Below are positions 43,272 to 56,799 of a stretch of 64,000 nucleotides of DNA, piece after piece (within the stretch, counting starts at the first letter, position 1; each line of letters starts with the position of its first letter). The stretch lies in NCBI RefSeq assembly GCF_019175385.1, contig NC_083338.1, forward strand, positions 66,186,884-66,250,883, in the 5' to 3' direction. Source of the DNA: Lycium barbarum. Taxonomy: Eukaryota > Streptophyta > Magnoliopsida > Solanales > Solanaceae. A program made the translations under genes and the position numbers. The notes beneath the pieces are model-generated. The model ran no database searches, was not told the DNA's origin, and saw nothing but the letters and a program-made list of their open reading frames with translations.

Positions 43272-45733
43272 TGTATCACGACCCAACCGGAGGACCAAGA
43301 CGGGCTCCCGGAGCTAACCCACCGGGCACCTCTCATCGTACTTTCACATTCGTATCTAGGTGAGCCACATAGCCTACTCATGATTTCTGTACATCAATAA
43401 TACTAATCTCATTGGGAAATGACCCATTTATATCATCATCAACAACTATGCCCATATCCATATACGCAAGCCGACGAGGCTAACAAAATCATATACAAAA
43501 TATGAGCCGACAAGGCTAAAAGACATCTACTATACATGACTATCTATGAGACTCTAAGAAGAGTATGAAACTTCATCCTAAAGATGGGAAAGGACCCCGC
43601 CTTGCCCATATATACACAAAAGAATAATACCCAAAAGCTGCAGCTCCGAATCAAATGGAGCTCCTCTATGCAGTCTCTTAACAAGCAGTCTATAGGTCAA
43701 GTCTATCTCCCTGTCCACCTATGGGCATGACACAGCATCCACAAACAAAAGGACGTCAGTACGAATAATGTACTGAGTATGTAAAGCATGATCAACATCA
43801 TAATAGAAACGTAAGAAATAACATAAGATAGACAGGTCATGAGATAATGAAGCCATTTATATATTTAGCGTTGTTCATCGTATTTACTTATCCCCTTTCT
43901 AACGGGAGCCTTCCATTTCATACATTTATACTTGTAGTAGTATCGTACCCGACAATAGAGGTTCGGTGTCTTACATACCCGTCCATGATAAGGTTCGGTG
44001 TTATACGTACCAGGCCCTGCTAAGGCTCAGTGTTATCCGTACCCAACTGCAGTGGTGTGCGCGCGATAGATATCATACTCAGCCATATAAGCTCGGTGTT
44101 CTTAGCAGTCATACTTTAATATATAAATATATATACATAGGAGCACATACACCTTCTCAACATTATCATCGTCATCATCATTTTCATTATATCCTTCCTT
44201 AGAGAATCAACTATCATAGGATGGGACCAATGGTATCATGAGATTTATCAAGGATCATGGGCCTTAGTGATCCTAGGAATGAAGTCATTTAGAAGACGCT
44301 ATAGAACTCGTATGAAGGTATTTAGCAATGGGACCATGCCTTAATGAAAAAGGATTGTCCTTACATAACTAGTTGTCTTCTTAACTACTTAACGTTCACC
44401 GTCGAAGCTTGGATAATCTACATTTAAAAAGGATTCACACCTTGGTTAAGCCTTAAAGATACTCTTAAATCCAAACTAGAACAATTCATGAGTTAACGAA
44501 AATTGGGCAGCATTTCCCCTATTTCATCGACTTCTACCATATTACAAAACAACTCCCAAATAACCATTTTAACAGCTACAATATCATAATCACGTAGTCA
44601 CATTCCATTAAGTCTTCCGTATTCATTCTCACATTCAACTTACGCTAACAACTTCACACCAACCCTTTGCACATTTTTCATAGAACTCTTTCTCATCATC
44701 ATTATTACCTTCTATAACAAGATTATATCCATATCATACTAAGAATCATAACTCAAGTTAGCTTACTACTCAAAAACATCATAAAAATTACATTTAGAAC
44801 TCATCTTCTACTTTCTCCTTCTACCCAAGTTGTTCAACAACTAAACATTCTTGATAACATGTAATAAGCATGAAAAATAACCTTTTATCTCATAAGAATG
44901 AGCTTTGGAGAAAGCTATCAACTTATAGAAAAACCCTAGCTTTAATACCCAAAGAATTCTTGAAGTCTACTAACCCTAGCAAGACTTCTAACACATGGAT
45001 ATCTTGATTCTTGCCTCCTGATCTTTAATCTCTCTTGGATTTTGGCTTGGATTAGTTTATGGAGTTGAAGAGAGGGTTTTTGGAGAGCTCTTGGATCTGA
45101 TTTGAGAAAATAAAATGCCTAAATGAAGTGGAATGAAATATATAAAGCGTAACTTAAAATCTCGTCGGGCAATCCTGCGCCCACTTTGACGGGCCGTCAA
45201 AATGCTCTGTTGAACTGCCCAGTCAAACATGGCTCACTATGACTATTTTACGCTGGGAAGGTGCAATTTGACATGCCGCATAAATTTCTTCGGTCCGTAA
45301 AAATGTTCTGCGGCCGTTAAACTGGTCCGTCAAAATGTTCTACTCGTACAGTCTGTCTTGAAACACCTATAACTTTTTACTCTGATGTCACATTGACGAA
45401 CAGTTTGTTCCGTTAGAAATTAGACTCGATGAACTTCAATTTGGATAAAAGAAACACACCAAAACTCTTCATATTCTATGATATATACCTCTCCTAAGTT
45501 GGACCAAAATCCTGTCCAAAAATTTTGCCAAGTTTTCCCAAAGTTCCGACAAACTCCATTCCTTAATTTGCTTGTTCTCAAATCCTTCCATAGCTTATTT
45601 CATGGGCTTAAACTCCCATAACCATAATATGGGAACATATAATCTCATATATCCTAGAAGGTAACTCTAGTTTCCACGATTATGACAACTAACACCTAAC
45701 GAATCTCAACGGATGAAAATACGAGTTGTAACA
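43272..45733 (-). repeat. 3' LTR of element F
   Basis: 2462 bp, full length for the family. Holds the shared block (43717-43788) and a cluster of CGG-N-CCG-like sites (45181-45340). The minus strand has AAAAGGTTATT near 44885, a weakened version of the donor-like site. Confidence 0.9.
45181..45340. repeat. CGG-N-CCG-like cluster in the F 3' LTR
   Basis: Sites such as gacgggccgtcaa, cggtccgtaaa, gcggccgttaa and tggtccgtcaa stand at the same place in the LTR as the palindromes of B and D, but with a gac...gtcaa flank in place of tata...tata. A second copy is at about 52305-52460. The arrangement outlives the exact sequence. Confidence 0.65.
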
Positions 45734-45767
45734 TTCTCCCCCTCTTAGAAACATTCGTCCTCGAATG
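45734..45767 (-). promoter_or_regulatory. Polypurine tract and stem-loop of element F
   Basis: The minus strand reads TAAGAGGGGGAGAA against the LTR. The hairpin CATTCGAGGACGAATG lies at 45752-45767. Confidence 0.83.
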
Positions 45768-45957
45768 ATAGACTCTTGGGGTGTCTACAAAACAATTTCC
45801 ATAGTTTCCCCTATAATATGGCACTACCATCCTGTCACATCAACCCAAAATATATCGCCTCACAGGGCCACAACAATAACATCAACAACTATGGCAACAC
45901 ACGACCAAGAAAACACCGAACAAAGCATTACATACCTGGGGGCAATGGCGTCTCTGC

Positions 45958-48905
45958 CTAAGTCTCCTCTGAAGGTGGAAATAAATGTTGGTACCTGAAC
46001 TTCATGTATTCTTCCGCTTCCCATGTCATTTCCTCTCTGTTATTATTTCTCCATAAGACTTTAAATGAAGCTACATCTTTGGTTCTGAGTCTCTATACTT
46101 GCCTATCTAGAATGGCAATGGGAACTTCTTCGTATTATAATTGCTCAGTGACTTGAACATCATCTACCGGTACAACTCTAGAAGGATCTCCAATGCACTT
46201 ATGAAGCATCGATACGTAGAAAACCGGATGGACTGACTCCAAATCCGAAGGTAGATCTAATTCATAAGCTACATGGCCTACCTTACGTACAACCTCGTAA
46301 GGTACAATATACTGAGGGCTAAGCTTGCCCTTTTTGCCAAATCTCATGACGCCCTTCATTGGCGACACCTTCAAGAATACCCAATCGTTCACTTGAAACT
46401 CTAGGTCCCTTCAATTATTATCTGCATAGGATTTCTGACGACTCTGAGCTGTTAATAACCGATCCTGTATGAGCTTGACTTTCTCTACAACTTGTTGGAC
46501 CAAGTCTGGCCCTATCAGTTTAGTCTCTCCCACTTCGAACCACCCAATTGGCGATCTGCACTTGCGCCCATATAAAGCCTCATACGGGGTTATTTGGATG
46601 CTGGAATGATAATTGTTGTTATAAGAAAATTCAATAAGTGGTAAGTGATCATCCCAACTACCTCCAAAATCCAATACATATGCCCGTAGCATATCCTTAA
46701 GAGTCTGGATGGTATGTTCAGCTTGCCCATCAGTCTTTGGATGAAATGTTGTACTAAGACTCACCTGAGTCCCCAGACCTTCTTCAAAAGACTTCCAAAA
46801 ATTTGCGGTAAATTGTGTCCCTCTATCAGAAATAATAGATACTGGAACACCATGGAGTCACACTATTTCTTTGACATAAATCCTTGCATCATCTTCGGCT
46901 ACATATGTAGTCCTGACTAGTAGGAAATGAGCTGACTTCATAAGTCTATCCACAATTACCCATATAGAATCATATTTATGCCTTGAACGAGGCAAGCCTG
47001 CAATGAAGTCCATATTAATCACTTCCCATTTCCAAGTTGGAATTTTCATAGCTTGCAACAATCCACTGGGCTTTTGATGCTCAATTTTTACTTGCTGACA
47101 ATTAGGACATTGGGCCACGAACTCCGCTATGTCTTTCTTCATTCCATTCCACCAATATATGGATTTAAGATCATGATACATTTTCGTCGCTTCGGGGTGA
47201 ATAAAATAATGGGAACAATGGGCTTCTCTCAATATTTGGTGGCGTAATCTTGTGACATCTGGAACATATAACCTGCCTCGACATCGGAGAACTCTCTCTC
47301 CAGAAATCTCAAATGATAACTGCTTCTTCTGAGGAAGTGTATTTCTGTAATGAACTAGCATGAGATCTTCGTACAGGCGCTCTTTCACTTCAACCACTAG
47401 TGACGAGACCGCTGAATTCTGAATGGTAGCTCCCACATTGCCTGAGTCCACTACCCGAACACCTAGGATAGCTAATTGCTGGAGATCACGAGCTAACTCT
47501 CTTTTCTCTAGTTGAACATCACATAAACTTCCCATAGATTTACGGCTAAGAGCATCAACCACAACGTTCACCTTCCCGGGATGGTATAGGATGTTAATAT
47601 CATAGTCTTTCAATAACTCCAATCATCGCCGTTGTCGTAAATTTAATTCTTTTTGCTTGAAAATATATTGAAGGCTCTTGTGATCCGTGTAGATATCCAC
47701 ATGGACACCATACCAATAATGTCTCCACATCTTCAATGCATGAATCACCACAACTGCCTTGAGGCATAAGCAATCGCCTTACCATGTTGCATCAGCACAC
47801 ATCCTAACCCAATGCCTGAAGCATCACCATAGACAACATAGCCTTCTGATCCCTCCGGAAGTGTTACGACCGAGGCCGAAGTTAATCTATTCTTTAACTC
47901 TTGAAAACTACGTTTACAAGCATCCGTCCATTGAAATTTAGCTAATTTCTGAGTTAGCTTTGTCAATGATGTAGCAATAGAAGAAAAGCCTTCGACAAAT
48001 CTTCTGTAGTAACCTGCTAAGCCCAGAAAAATATGAACCCCGTAGGTGTCGTAGGCCTTGGCCAAGTGTTCACGGCTTCAATATTCTGGGTATCCACCCG
48101 AATACCATCGGTTGAAATAACATGCCTCAAACAGGTCACCGAATTCAACCAAAACTCGCATTTTGAAAATTTTGCAAATAACTCGAGTCTAAAGAACTCT
48201 AAGAATGGTGTGTAGATGATCTATATGTTCTGCCTCGGACTGAGAATATACCAGGATATCGTCAATGAACACAATCATAAATAAATATAGGAAAGGCCTG
48301 AATACATTGTTCATCAAGTCCATAAACACTGCCGGTGCATTAGTTAGCCCGAACGACATTGCCCGGAACTCGAAATGGCTATATCTGGTTCTGAAGGTTG
48401 TCTTAGGAATATCTTCCTCCATAACTCTCATCTGATGATACCTAGATCTCAAATCTATTTTCAAATACCATTTGGCGCTTTCTAATTTGTCGAATAAGTC
48501 ATCAATCCTTGGAAGCGGAAATTTGTTATTGACCGTCACCTTATTCAATTTCCTGTAGTCAATGTACATTAGCAAGGAGCCATCTTTCTTCCTCACAAAC
48601 AACACGGGTGCTCCCCATGGGGAAGAACTAGGCCGAATAAAGCCTTTCTCAAGCAAGTCCTTCAACTGCTCCTTCAATTCTCTCAACTCTGCGGCAGCCA
48701 TTCTGTAGGGAGGAATAGATATGGGTTTAGTATTTGGTAGCACATCAATAGAAAAATAAATCTCCCGCTCTGGAGGAAGGCCTGGAAGCTCATCCGGAAA
48801 TACATCCGGAAATTCATTCACCACAGGAATAGACTGAAGAGTTGGAGATTCGGCTTCTATATCTTGAACTCGGACTAAATGGTAAATACATCCTTTTGCA
48901 ATCAT
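45958..48905 (-). pseudogene. Element F pol: RT, RNase H, integrase and chromodomain, heavily broken
   Basis: Pieces in order: RT (48905-48189) with the FIDD active site (near 48255); an RNase H part (48065-47745); a further RNase H remnant and integrase zinc finger and core (47622-46858, with H-H-C-C in HCSHYFIH...CPNC); the integrase core C-terminal half (46764-46411); the integrase C-terminal part (46392-46135); and a chromodomain (about 46100-45970, VLWRNNNREEMTWEAEE) with one stop just before it. At least five stops or frameshifts. RT catalytic Asp residues are kept. Confidence 0.85.
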
Positions 48906-50680
48906 TTTCCTTGTCTTGAGATAGGAAATAAACCTACCTCACAGAGATGCTGTATTTCCCTTCCATTCCAAAATTGGTCATCCGGAAACTGAAAGCGAAC
49001 CATCTTCGTTCCACAATCGACATTGGCATAGAAAGAAGTCAACCAATCCATGCCCATAATAACATCAAAGTCCACCATTTTCAACTCATGTAAATCAGCC
49101 ATAGTACGATGATTACAAATCACAATATACAATTGCTATATAATCGGCTAGCTATTACCGGTTCACCAACGGGTGTAGATACTACAAAAGGTTTAATTAA
49201 CTTCGGTTTCAACCCAAATCGACCAGAAATATAAGGAGTAACATATTACAATGTGGAGCCCAGATCTATCAATGCATATACATCAAAAGAAAATACCAAT
49301 AATATACATGTAACAACATCAGGGGAAGACTCAAGATACTGTCGCCCAGCTAATGCATAAATACGGTGCTGAGGACCACTAGAACTGGGAGCTCTCCCTC
49401 TACCTATGCCATGGCTGACCGGCGCCTGTGAACCTTGCCCCAGAGGGCATATAGATAATGAAGACCCAGTTGCCAACCCTGAAGGCTAAACTCTACCCCT
49501 ACCACCAACCGAGGGGCAGTCACACATGATATGGCCTGCCGACCGCATGTATAGCAATCATCTGAGCCTAATCGCCACTGACCCCAATGAATCTTCCCGC
49601 ACTGAGAACATCGTGGCACGAGGGGGCCTTGCATGACCCGAATATCCTCTGAACTGAGAACCCAAAGCCCTAAAACTCTGACTCGGCCCGGAGTGAGTAG
49701 ATCTATCAAATCTATGGCCTGTAAACCATGGAGGCGCACTAGTCATAGAATGGCCTGAATGCCTAGAAAACTGCTGTCTTTGCCCTCCTCTAAACTCACT
49801 AGTCGGACCCAAGATCTAGCCCTCTTGTTATAACCTCTATCAAGCTCACGCTCATCTCTTTGTTGTTGTTGACTTTCCTCCAAATTCTTGGCATGGGCCT
49901 GAATGCGCGAAATATCCATGTTGTCCTGGAGGGACGCAGTCGATCATTTATCCATCAAATGTGGCCCTAAGCCACTCACAAATCGGTGCACTCGATTACC
50001 CATATCTGCCACCACGGCCGAAGCATACCTAGCCAAAGAATTGAAATGAAGACTATACTCTAAAGCACTCATGCTTCCTTACTTAAGATTCAAGAACTTA
50101 TCGATTCTAGCCCGTCAAACCTCAGGGGGCAAGTAATGTCGTTGGAAAGCATTCACAAATTCTTGCCATACCGGGGAGGTGCATTTACTCCCCATGAAGC
50201 CATCCAAATCGTATACCAATGAACTGTGACATCTCACAATCTATAGAACGCTAACTCTACCGATTCAATGTCCGAATCATGTATTAACTGAAGTGTCAGC
50301 ATCCTATCCATAAAGCTCTGAGGGTCCTCATCCGGCTTTGACCCAAAGAATTCCAGAGGGTTCAAGCAAATAAAGTCACGGGATCTTGCACTAACAACCC
50401 TATTACCTTGACCTGCACCTTACCGCTGGGTCTGAGCGGCAACCAACTGAGTGAGCAAATGAATGGCCTCTTTCACATCTTTGCCTGAATCATCTGGTGG
50501 AGGAGCTGGGGCTGAGGCTCCCTCATGCTTCTCTGAAGTGGGCAATGAGTGGGAGGATCTAGACGGAACCTCATTCTGGGATTCATCCCCCTCTACCACT
50601 AGTGGCGATATTCTTTTGGACCATTTTTCTGCTACTGTCTTGCCCTTTAGGGCTACTGTAGTTGTTCTCTTTACCGGAAT
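48906..50680 (-). pseudogene. Element F gag and protease, heavily broken, start codon lost
   Basis: The position of the start ATG in B and D reads ATT here (50680-50678), after the same TATTTCAGAA. The N-terminal part is open to 50420. The capsid-like region is broken by stops between 50420 and 49812. The zinc-knuckle region near 49560-49530 starts CYTCGRQ and then shifts frame. The protease shows LIDLGST, the third variant of the Asp-Xaa-Gly motif in this window. It cannot be translated into working Gag. Confidence 0.82.
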
Positions 50681-50872
50681 TTCTGAAATACATAGCACAC
50701 GGTTGAGGAAAGGGAAGCCCTTATATCATAGCTCTATCACACGACCTATGAATGAAGAAGGTCATTCATTCCAAAAATGCCCGCAACCTCCTGTTTATAA
50801 GTGTGGCGCGCAACGCACCCATAGACAAGACTTTACTGGGCACGGCTCGTAGACACACCCTAGGACGAAACC

Positions 50873-50884
50873 GCTCTGATACCA
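50873..50884 (-). promoter_or_regulatory. Primer-binding site of element F
   Basis: TGGTATCAGAGC on the minus strand, next to the LTR end at 50889. Confidence 0.9.
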
Positions 50885-50888
50885 CTTT

Positions 50889-52858
50889 TGTCACGACCCA
50901 ACCGGAGGACCATGACGGGCACCTGGAGCTAACCTACAGGGCACCTCTCATCGTACCTTCACATTCGTATCTAGGTGAGCCACATAGCCTACTCATGATT
51001 TCTATACATCAATAATACTAATCTAATTGGGCAATGACACATTTATATAATCATAAAAAACTATACCCATATCAATATACGCAAGCCGGCGAGGCTAACA
51101 AAATCATATACAAAATATGAGTCGACAAGGCTAAAAGACATCTACTATACATAACTATCTACGAGCCTCTAAGAAGAGTATGAAACTTCATCCTAAAGAC
51201 GGGACAGGACCCCCGCCACGCCCATATATACACAAAATAATAATACCCAAAAGTTGCAGCTCCGAATCAAATGGAGCTCCTCTATGCAGTCTCTGAACAA
51301 GCAGTCTATGGGTTAAGTGTATCTCCCTGTCCACCTGCGGGCACGACACAGCATCTACAAACAAAAGGACATCAGTACGAATAATGTACTGAGTATGTAA
51401 AGCATGATCAACATCATAATAGAAACGTAAGAAATAGCATAAGATAGAGAGGTCATGAGATAATGAAGCCATTTATACCTTTAGTGTTGTTCATCGTATT
51501 TACTTATCCCCTTTCTAACGGGAACCTTTCATTTCATACATTTATACTTGTAGTAGTATCATACCCAACCATAGAGGTTCGGTGTCTTACATACCCGTCC
51601 ATGATAAGGTTCGGTGTTATACGTACCTGGCCCTACCAAGGCTCAGTGTTATCTGTACCCAACTGCAGTGGTGTGGGCGCGATAGATATCATACACGGCC
51701 ATATAAGCTCGGTGTTCTTAGCAGTCATACTTTAATATGTAAATATATATACATAGGATCACATAGACGTTCTCAACATTATTATTTTCATTGCACATTT
51801 TTCATAGAACGCTTTCTCATCATCATTATTACCTTCTATAACAAGATTATATCCATATCATATTAAGAATCATAACTCAAGTTAGCTAACTACTCAAAAA
51901 CATCATAAAAACTACATTTAGAACTCATCTTCTACTTTCTCCTTCTACCCAAGTTGTTCAACAACTAAACATTCTTGATAACATGTAATTAGCATGAAAA
52001 CTAACCTTTTGTCTCATAAGAATGAGCTTTGGAGCAAGCTATCGACTTATATGAAAACCCTAGCTTCAATACCTAAAGAATTCTTGAAGTCTACTAACCC
52101 TAGCAAGACTTCTAACATATGGATATCTTGATTCTTGCCTCTTGATCTTTAATCTCTCTTGGATTTTAGCTTGGATTAGTTTATGGAGTTGAAAAGAGGG
52201 TTTTTGGAGAGCTCTTGAATCTGATTTGAGAAAATAAAAAGCCCTAATGAAGTGGAATGAAATATATAAAGCGTAACTTAAAATCCCGTCGGGCAATCCT
52301 GCGGCCACTATGAGGGGCCGTCAAAATGCTCTGTTGAACTACCCAGTCAAACATGGCTCACTGTGACTGATTTATGCTGGGAAGGTGCAATTTGACGGGC
52401 CGCATAAATTTCTGCGGTCCGTCAAAATGTTCTGCGGCCGTCAAACTGGTCCGTCAAAATGTTCTACTCGGACAGTCTGTCTTAAAACACCCATAACTTT
52501 TTACTCCGATGTCACATTGACAAATGGTTTGTTGCGTGTGAGACTAGACTCGATCAACTTCAATTTGGATAAAAGAAACACACCAAAACTCCTCATTTTT
52601 TTAGGATATATACCTCTCCCATGTTGGACCAAAATCCTGTCCAAAAATTTTGCCAAGTTTTCCCAAAGTTCTTACAAACTCCATTCTTTAATTTTCTTGT
52701 TATTAAATCCTTCCATAGCTTATTTCATGGGCTTAAACCCCCAAAACCATTATATGGGAACATACGATCTCATATATCCTAGAAGGTAACTCTAGCTTTC
52801 ACGATTAGGACAACTAACACCTAACGAATATCAATAGATGAAACTACGAGGTGTAACA
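50889..52858 (-). repeat. 5' LTR of element F, with an internal deletion
   Basis: 1970 bp. Relative to the 3' LTR, about 490 bp is missing between attattttcatt and gcacatttttcatag (junction near 51792; missing part about 44188-44668). Contains the shared block (51330-51403), the donor-like AAAAGGTTAGT (near 51997-52007, minus strand) and the CGG-N-CCG-like cluster (52305-52460). Confidence 0.9.
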
Positions 52859-53900
52859 ACAGGATACAAAGAGACTTGCAGATACTGTTGGAAACTATAA
52901 AACTCCTATAAAGGACAAGGTGTAGACAGAAAGAATTGAGGAAGAGGAGGACATAGGTGAAATAGGAAGAGAAGAAGGAGAGAAAGAATCTATAGCTGAA
53001 ACTGAAGTAAGAAACAATGCTGTTAATGTTGGCTATCAATCACAAGGGGGGAAACAAGAAAAAAGCAAGAAGAGTATGTGATGGGGAAAAAGAATAAAAT
53101 AAAGTAGCTGAACAAACTAATGATAAGCAGGATGTGGTTACTGAATGTAAAGTACTGAGAAAACACAATATGCAGATACTTGAAAGATTAAAGTTATTGA
53201 TAAGAGGAATGAGGTTGAGCTTAATGAAATATAACATGCAAATAAGAGGAAGGCTATTACTAATAAGAAGAAGGTGATTGAGGATGATAAAGTCATTGAA
53301 GAAACACAACATGAAGATCAAAGAGAGGAAAAAAGAGATATACATGTGGAGGAGAGCAAATCAACTTCTAAATCGTGCTATGAAAGAATGGAAGAAGGGG
53401 AGAAGGAACAGGAAAAGACATGGCAGAAGTAAACAATGTGATAAGCAGTAGTCCTAAAAAGAGGTCAGAGAGTGTGGTGTATCAGGCCAATAAAGAGAAA
53501 TCAAGTTCAGGGAAGTTATAAGGAAATAAGAAGGGAAATATCATTTTACAAAATAAAGGGTCAGAAGAGTTAACATAGGGAACTTATCCCGTAAGCAAAG
53601 AGGATTAACAACTGCAGATAAAGGACACATTCAACAATGATAGGGCTATCTTATTAGCACTACTCCTCAACCATTTGCATTGTTGAAGGAAAATTCTCCA
53701 AATAAGGCGTTGCATGACCTAGTGTCACATAACATAGATGAAGGAGGACAGAACCAGTAGAGATAACCAGTTCCAGAAGTATAAGCGAGGAGAAGGATGT
53801 AGGAGAAAATTTGAAGTAGAATATGGAACAGGTTACAACTAATGCAACTATCTCACCTAAATCAAGCACAAAGAGTAGCAAAGGGGGAAAATACATGGCG
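52859..53900 (+). pseudogene. LINE ORF1 tail and ORF1/ORF2 junction, decayed
   Basis: A Glu/Lys-rich stretch with many stops (reading such as QDTKRLADTV, then EERIEEEE-like runs). It looks like the charged C-terminal tail of ORF1. No motif marks the exact ORF2 start. Low-complexity GA-rich DNA accounts for the minus-strand frames 52821-53039 and 53040-53345. Confidence 0.5.
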
Positions 53901-54640
53901 TTAGAGAAAAATCACAGTCAAATTGCCTTGATGGGACCATTTTCGAATGCCAGACACACGAACAAATACAACAGGAGAGTGGGAATGAAGGTTGCAAGAG
54001 CCAACGGTAATAGAAAGATTTGGTTTTTTTACTGCAGATAATGTGGAGGTAGAAATACTACTGGATAGAAAATAACTGGTGACTATCAAGTTGTTCCTGC
54101 AGGATTTCAGCACGTATATGGTTACAACTCTGGTTTATGCAAAATATGATAAGAATGAAAGGCTAGATCTATGGGAAAATATATATCACATAGCTAGTAA
54201 AATGGATGCACCTTGGATGGTTTGGGGGATTTCAATTTAGTATTGAAGGAAGAAGAGAAATCAAGGGAACTACCAGTATATCAAGATGATGTAGAAAAAA
54301 TTTCCTTTTGTACAAATTCTTGTGAACTTGAAGAGATGAAACTTAAAGGTATTCCTTTTACTTGGTGGAATCGGAGATCAACAACTGATTGTATTTTTGA
54401 ATGACTGGACAGGATGTTGGTGAATCAAGAATTACAGTCTTGATTTGGTTACTTAGAAGCGGAAGACTTATCAAGAACAGGATCAGACCATGCTCCACCT
54501 TTATGTACTCATGGAGAATAGGCTCAGAATCATATCAATCCTTTCGAATCATTGCAGTTTTAGACAAAATATATTTATTTTCTGGATACAGTAAGACAAC
54601 AACGGACAACTGATTTTGAAGGCATTGCTTTCCTCATCTT
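53901..54640 (+). pseudogene. LINE ORF2 endonuclease domain, decayed
   Basis: Readable parts: IALMGPFSNARHTNKYNRRVGM and NRKIWFFY (53920-54035); VYAKYDKNERLDLWENIY and KMDAPWMVWG (54130-54230); then DFNLVLKEEE and CELEEMKLKGIPFTWWN (54220-54375). These match the order of APE-type endonuclease of plant L1 elements, including the GDFN block, here split by a one-base shift near 54225. The N-terminal catalytic part is not seen. It would nick target DNA for target-primed reverse transcription. Confidence 0.75.
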
Positions 54641-55079
54641 AAAGCACAAACTGAAAAAGATGAAAGGAGTACTGCCAAGATGGAATGAAGAAATGTATAG
54701 ATACATATTTAATAACTTATCATTAGGGAGGAAACTTTAAAGATATGAAGAAAATCCTAGTGAGCTGAATAGAATTGTGTTACAAAAGGCTCAAGCTGAA
54801 ATGAAAAAATATTTGCATTTTGAAGAGGAATTCTGGAGTCAGAAAGCATGTCTGGATTGGTTTGTGGAGGGTGAAAAAAATGTCTGATTCTTTCACAATC
54901 TGGTTAAAGGAGAAGGAAGAAATTACAAATTCAAAGAATTTAGAATGATGTAATAGACTGGCTAGTGGATGAACAACAAATGGTCAATAAAACTATAAGC
55001 TTTACACAAAACAGTTTACACCAGAGTAGGGGGCCACTGATTATTCAATCCTTGAACATGTACCTGGGCTGATCTCAAC

Positions 55080-55960
55080 AATCAACAATGAGGTATTATG
55101 TGCAATGCCTACACATGCAGAAGTGAGAAAGGTAGTGTTTAAGTTGAATGGAACAATTTCTAGTGGTCCTGATGGATTTACATGCATATTTTACCATACT
55201 TGCTGGGACATAGTAGGGGAGGATGTATTCACCATTATGCATGCTTTCTTTCAAGGGTAGACTCTTCCTAAGTCCATAACTCATACCAACCTAGTTTTAT
55301 TGCCAAAGAAAGAGATGATACAAAGTTACTCTGACTTGAGACCAATAAGTCTAAGTAGCTTATTAACAAAGTCATTTCTAGAGTGGTATATGATAAGCTT
55401 GATAGAATCTTACCATCTGTAAACCAGCCTGGTTTTGTGAAAGGAAGGAATATAATTCAGAATTTCTTGTTAGTACAACAAACAATTATAGATATCATGA
55501 AGAGGGGAAAGCCAACAAATGTGGTAATAAAGTTGGATATGACAAAGGCCTATGATATATTATCATGGATATATTTATCAAAATGCTAAGGAAAATGAGT
55601 TTTTCAAAAGTATTCATAGACATGTATGGAGACTGATTGCAATAATTGGTAGTTAGTGTTGTTTAATTGTCATGACCAAGGTTTCTTCACTCAACTAGGG
55701 GGGTCAAGCAAGGAGATCCTTTATCTCCTACATTTTTTGTTTTTGTCAGTAGAAGTCCTATCCAGAGCTCTAAATCCATTATTTGAATATATCAAGTTTG
55801 TGGGATATGGAATACGTAAATGGAGTTACAAATTGAATCATTTGACAAATATAGATGATACAATCATATTTTCATCATCTGATAAGTATTCACTAGGGAT
55901 AACAATGCATGTTCTTAAAGATTATGAGGCAGTATCATGCTAGTTGATTAACAAGAAGAA
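55080..55960 (+). pseudogene. LINE ORF2 reverse transcriptase domain, decayed
   Basis: In order: FKLNGTISSGPDGFTC (about 55138), LPKK...DLRPISLSS (about 55300-55360), QPGFVKGRNIIQN (55428), KLDMTKAYDILSW (about 55530), a degraded RQGDP-like region near 55700, and IDDTIIFSS (about 55850), the ADD-type active site with Ile for Ala. At least three frames are needed to read it, so several indels and stops. Confidence 0.8.
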
Positions 55961-56799
55961 AAGCTCATTTTACATGTTCAACAAGATGGAAAGAACCACA
56001 ATACATCAAGTGGAACAATATACATTTTCTAAAAAAGGATAATTTCTATTCAAATATCTTGGGTGTCCAATTTTTCATGGAAGAAAGAGAATGATATACT
56101 ATAATGAGCTCATCAAGAAGGTCAAAGATAAATTGCAGATCTAGAAGGGGAAGATATTGTCATATGGAGGGAAGCATGTGTTGATCAACAATTTTCTTCA
56201 AAGTATTCCTATATACTTGTCATCAGCAGTAGTCCCAGCAAAAGTATACTATTAATGAACTGCATAAAGTGTTTGCTAGATTTTTCTGGTGTAACAAAGA
56301 AGAAGGAACGAGTAGGCACTAGGCTGCATAGATCAAGATGTGTATACCAACGGAGGAAGGAGGACTGGGCTATAGATCTCTATTTATGTCTCAAAAGCTT
56401 TATTTTCCAAGTTGTTATGGAGATTTAGAACAACCAACTGATTATGGGTAGATTTCATATGGACCAAATGCTACAAGAAATTTCTACCAATAATAGTGCA
56501 ATTGTATGGAAGAAAATACTTGAAGCAAGAGGTGAAATAGAGCAGTATATTTGGTGCGAACCTAAGAATGGTATTGCTAATGTTGGAATCATAAATGAAC
56601 AAATCTGGGAGCTTTGAACCAATTCAGTCCTCCTGATTTTCCAAGGAATAATAAATTGAGGAAATGCAATACTTCATGAATCAGGATGGATGGAACTTTT
56701 TGAATTTACAAGAATCATTTACTGAGAATGTGGTGGAACACACTAAGACTGAGCTTAATGTGATAGAGCATGTTGTTGAACAAGACAAAATATGGTGAA

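Larger units (their letters stand above)
43272..52858 (-). mobile_element. Element F: decayed Ty3/Gypsy chromovirus inside the LINE
   Basis: LTRs 43272-45733 and 50889-52858, PPT at 45734, gag-pol at 45958-50680, primer site at 50873-50884. Same family order and gag/pol sequence type as B and D. The flanks are LINE ORF1 on the left and LINE E/K-rich coding remnant on the right. The adjoining 5-mers (aagca and acagg) do not match, so the target duplication has decayed or an end is altered. The left LTR starts tgtatcacg where the others have tgtcacg. The 5' LTR is about 490 bp shorter. Confidence 0.9.
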
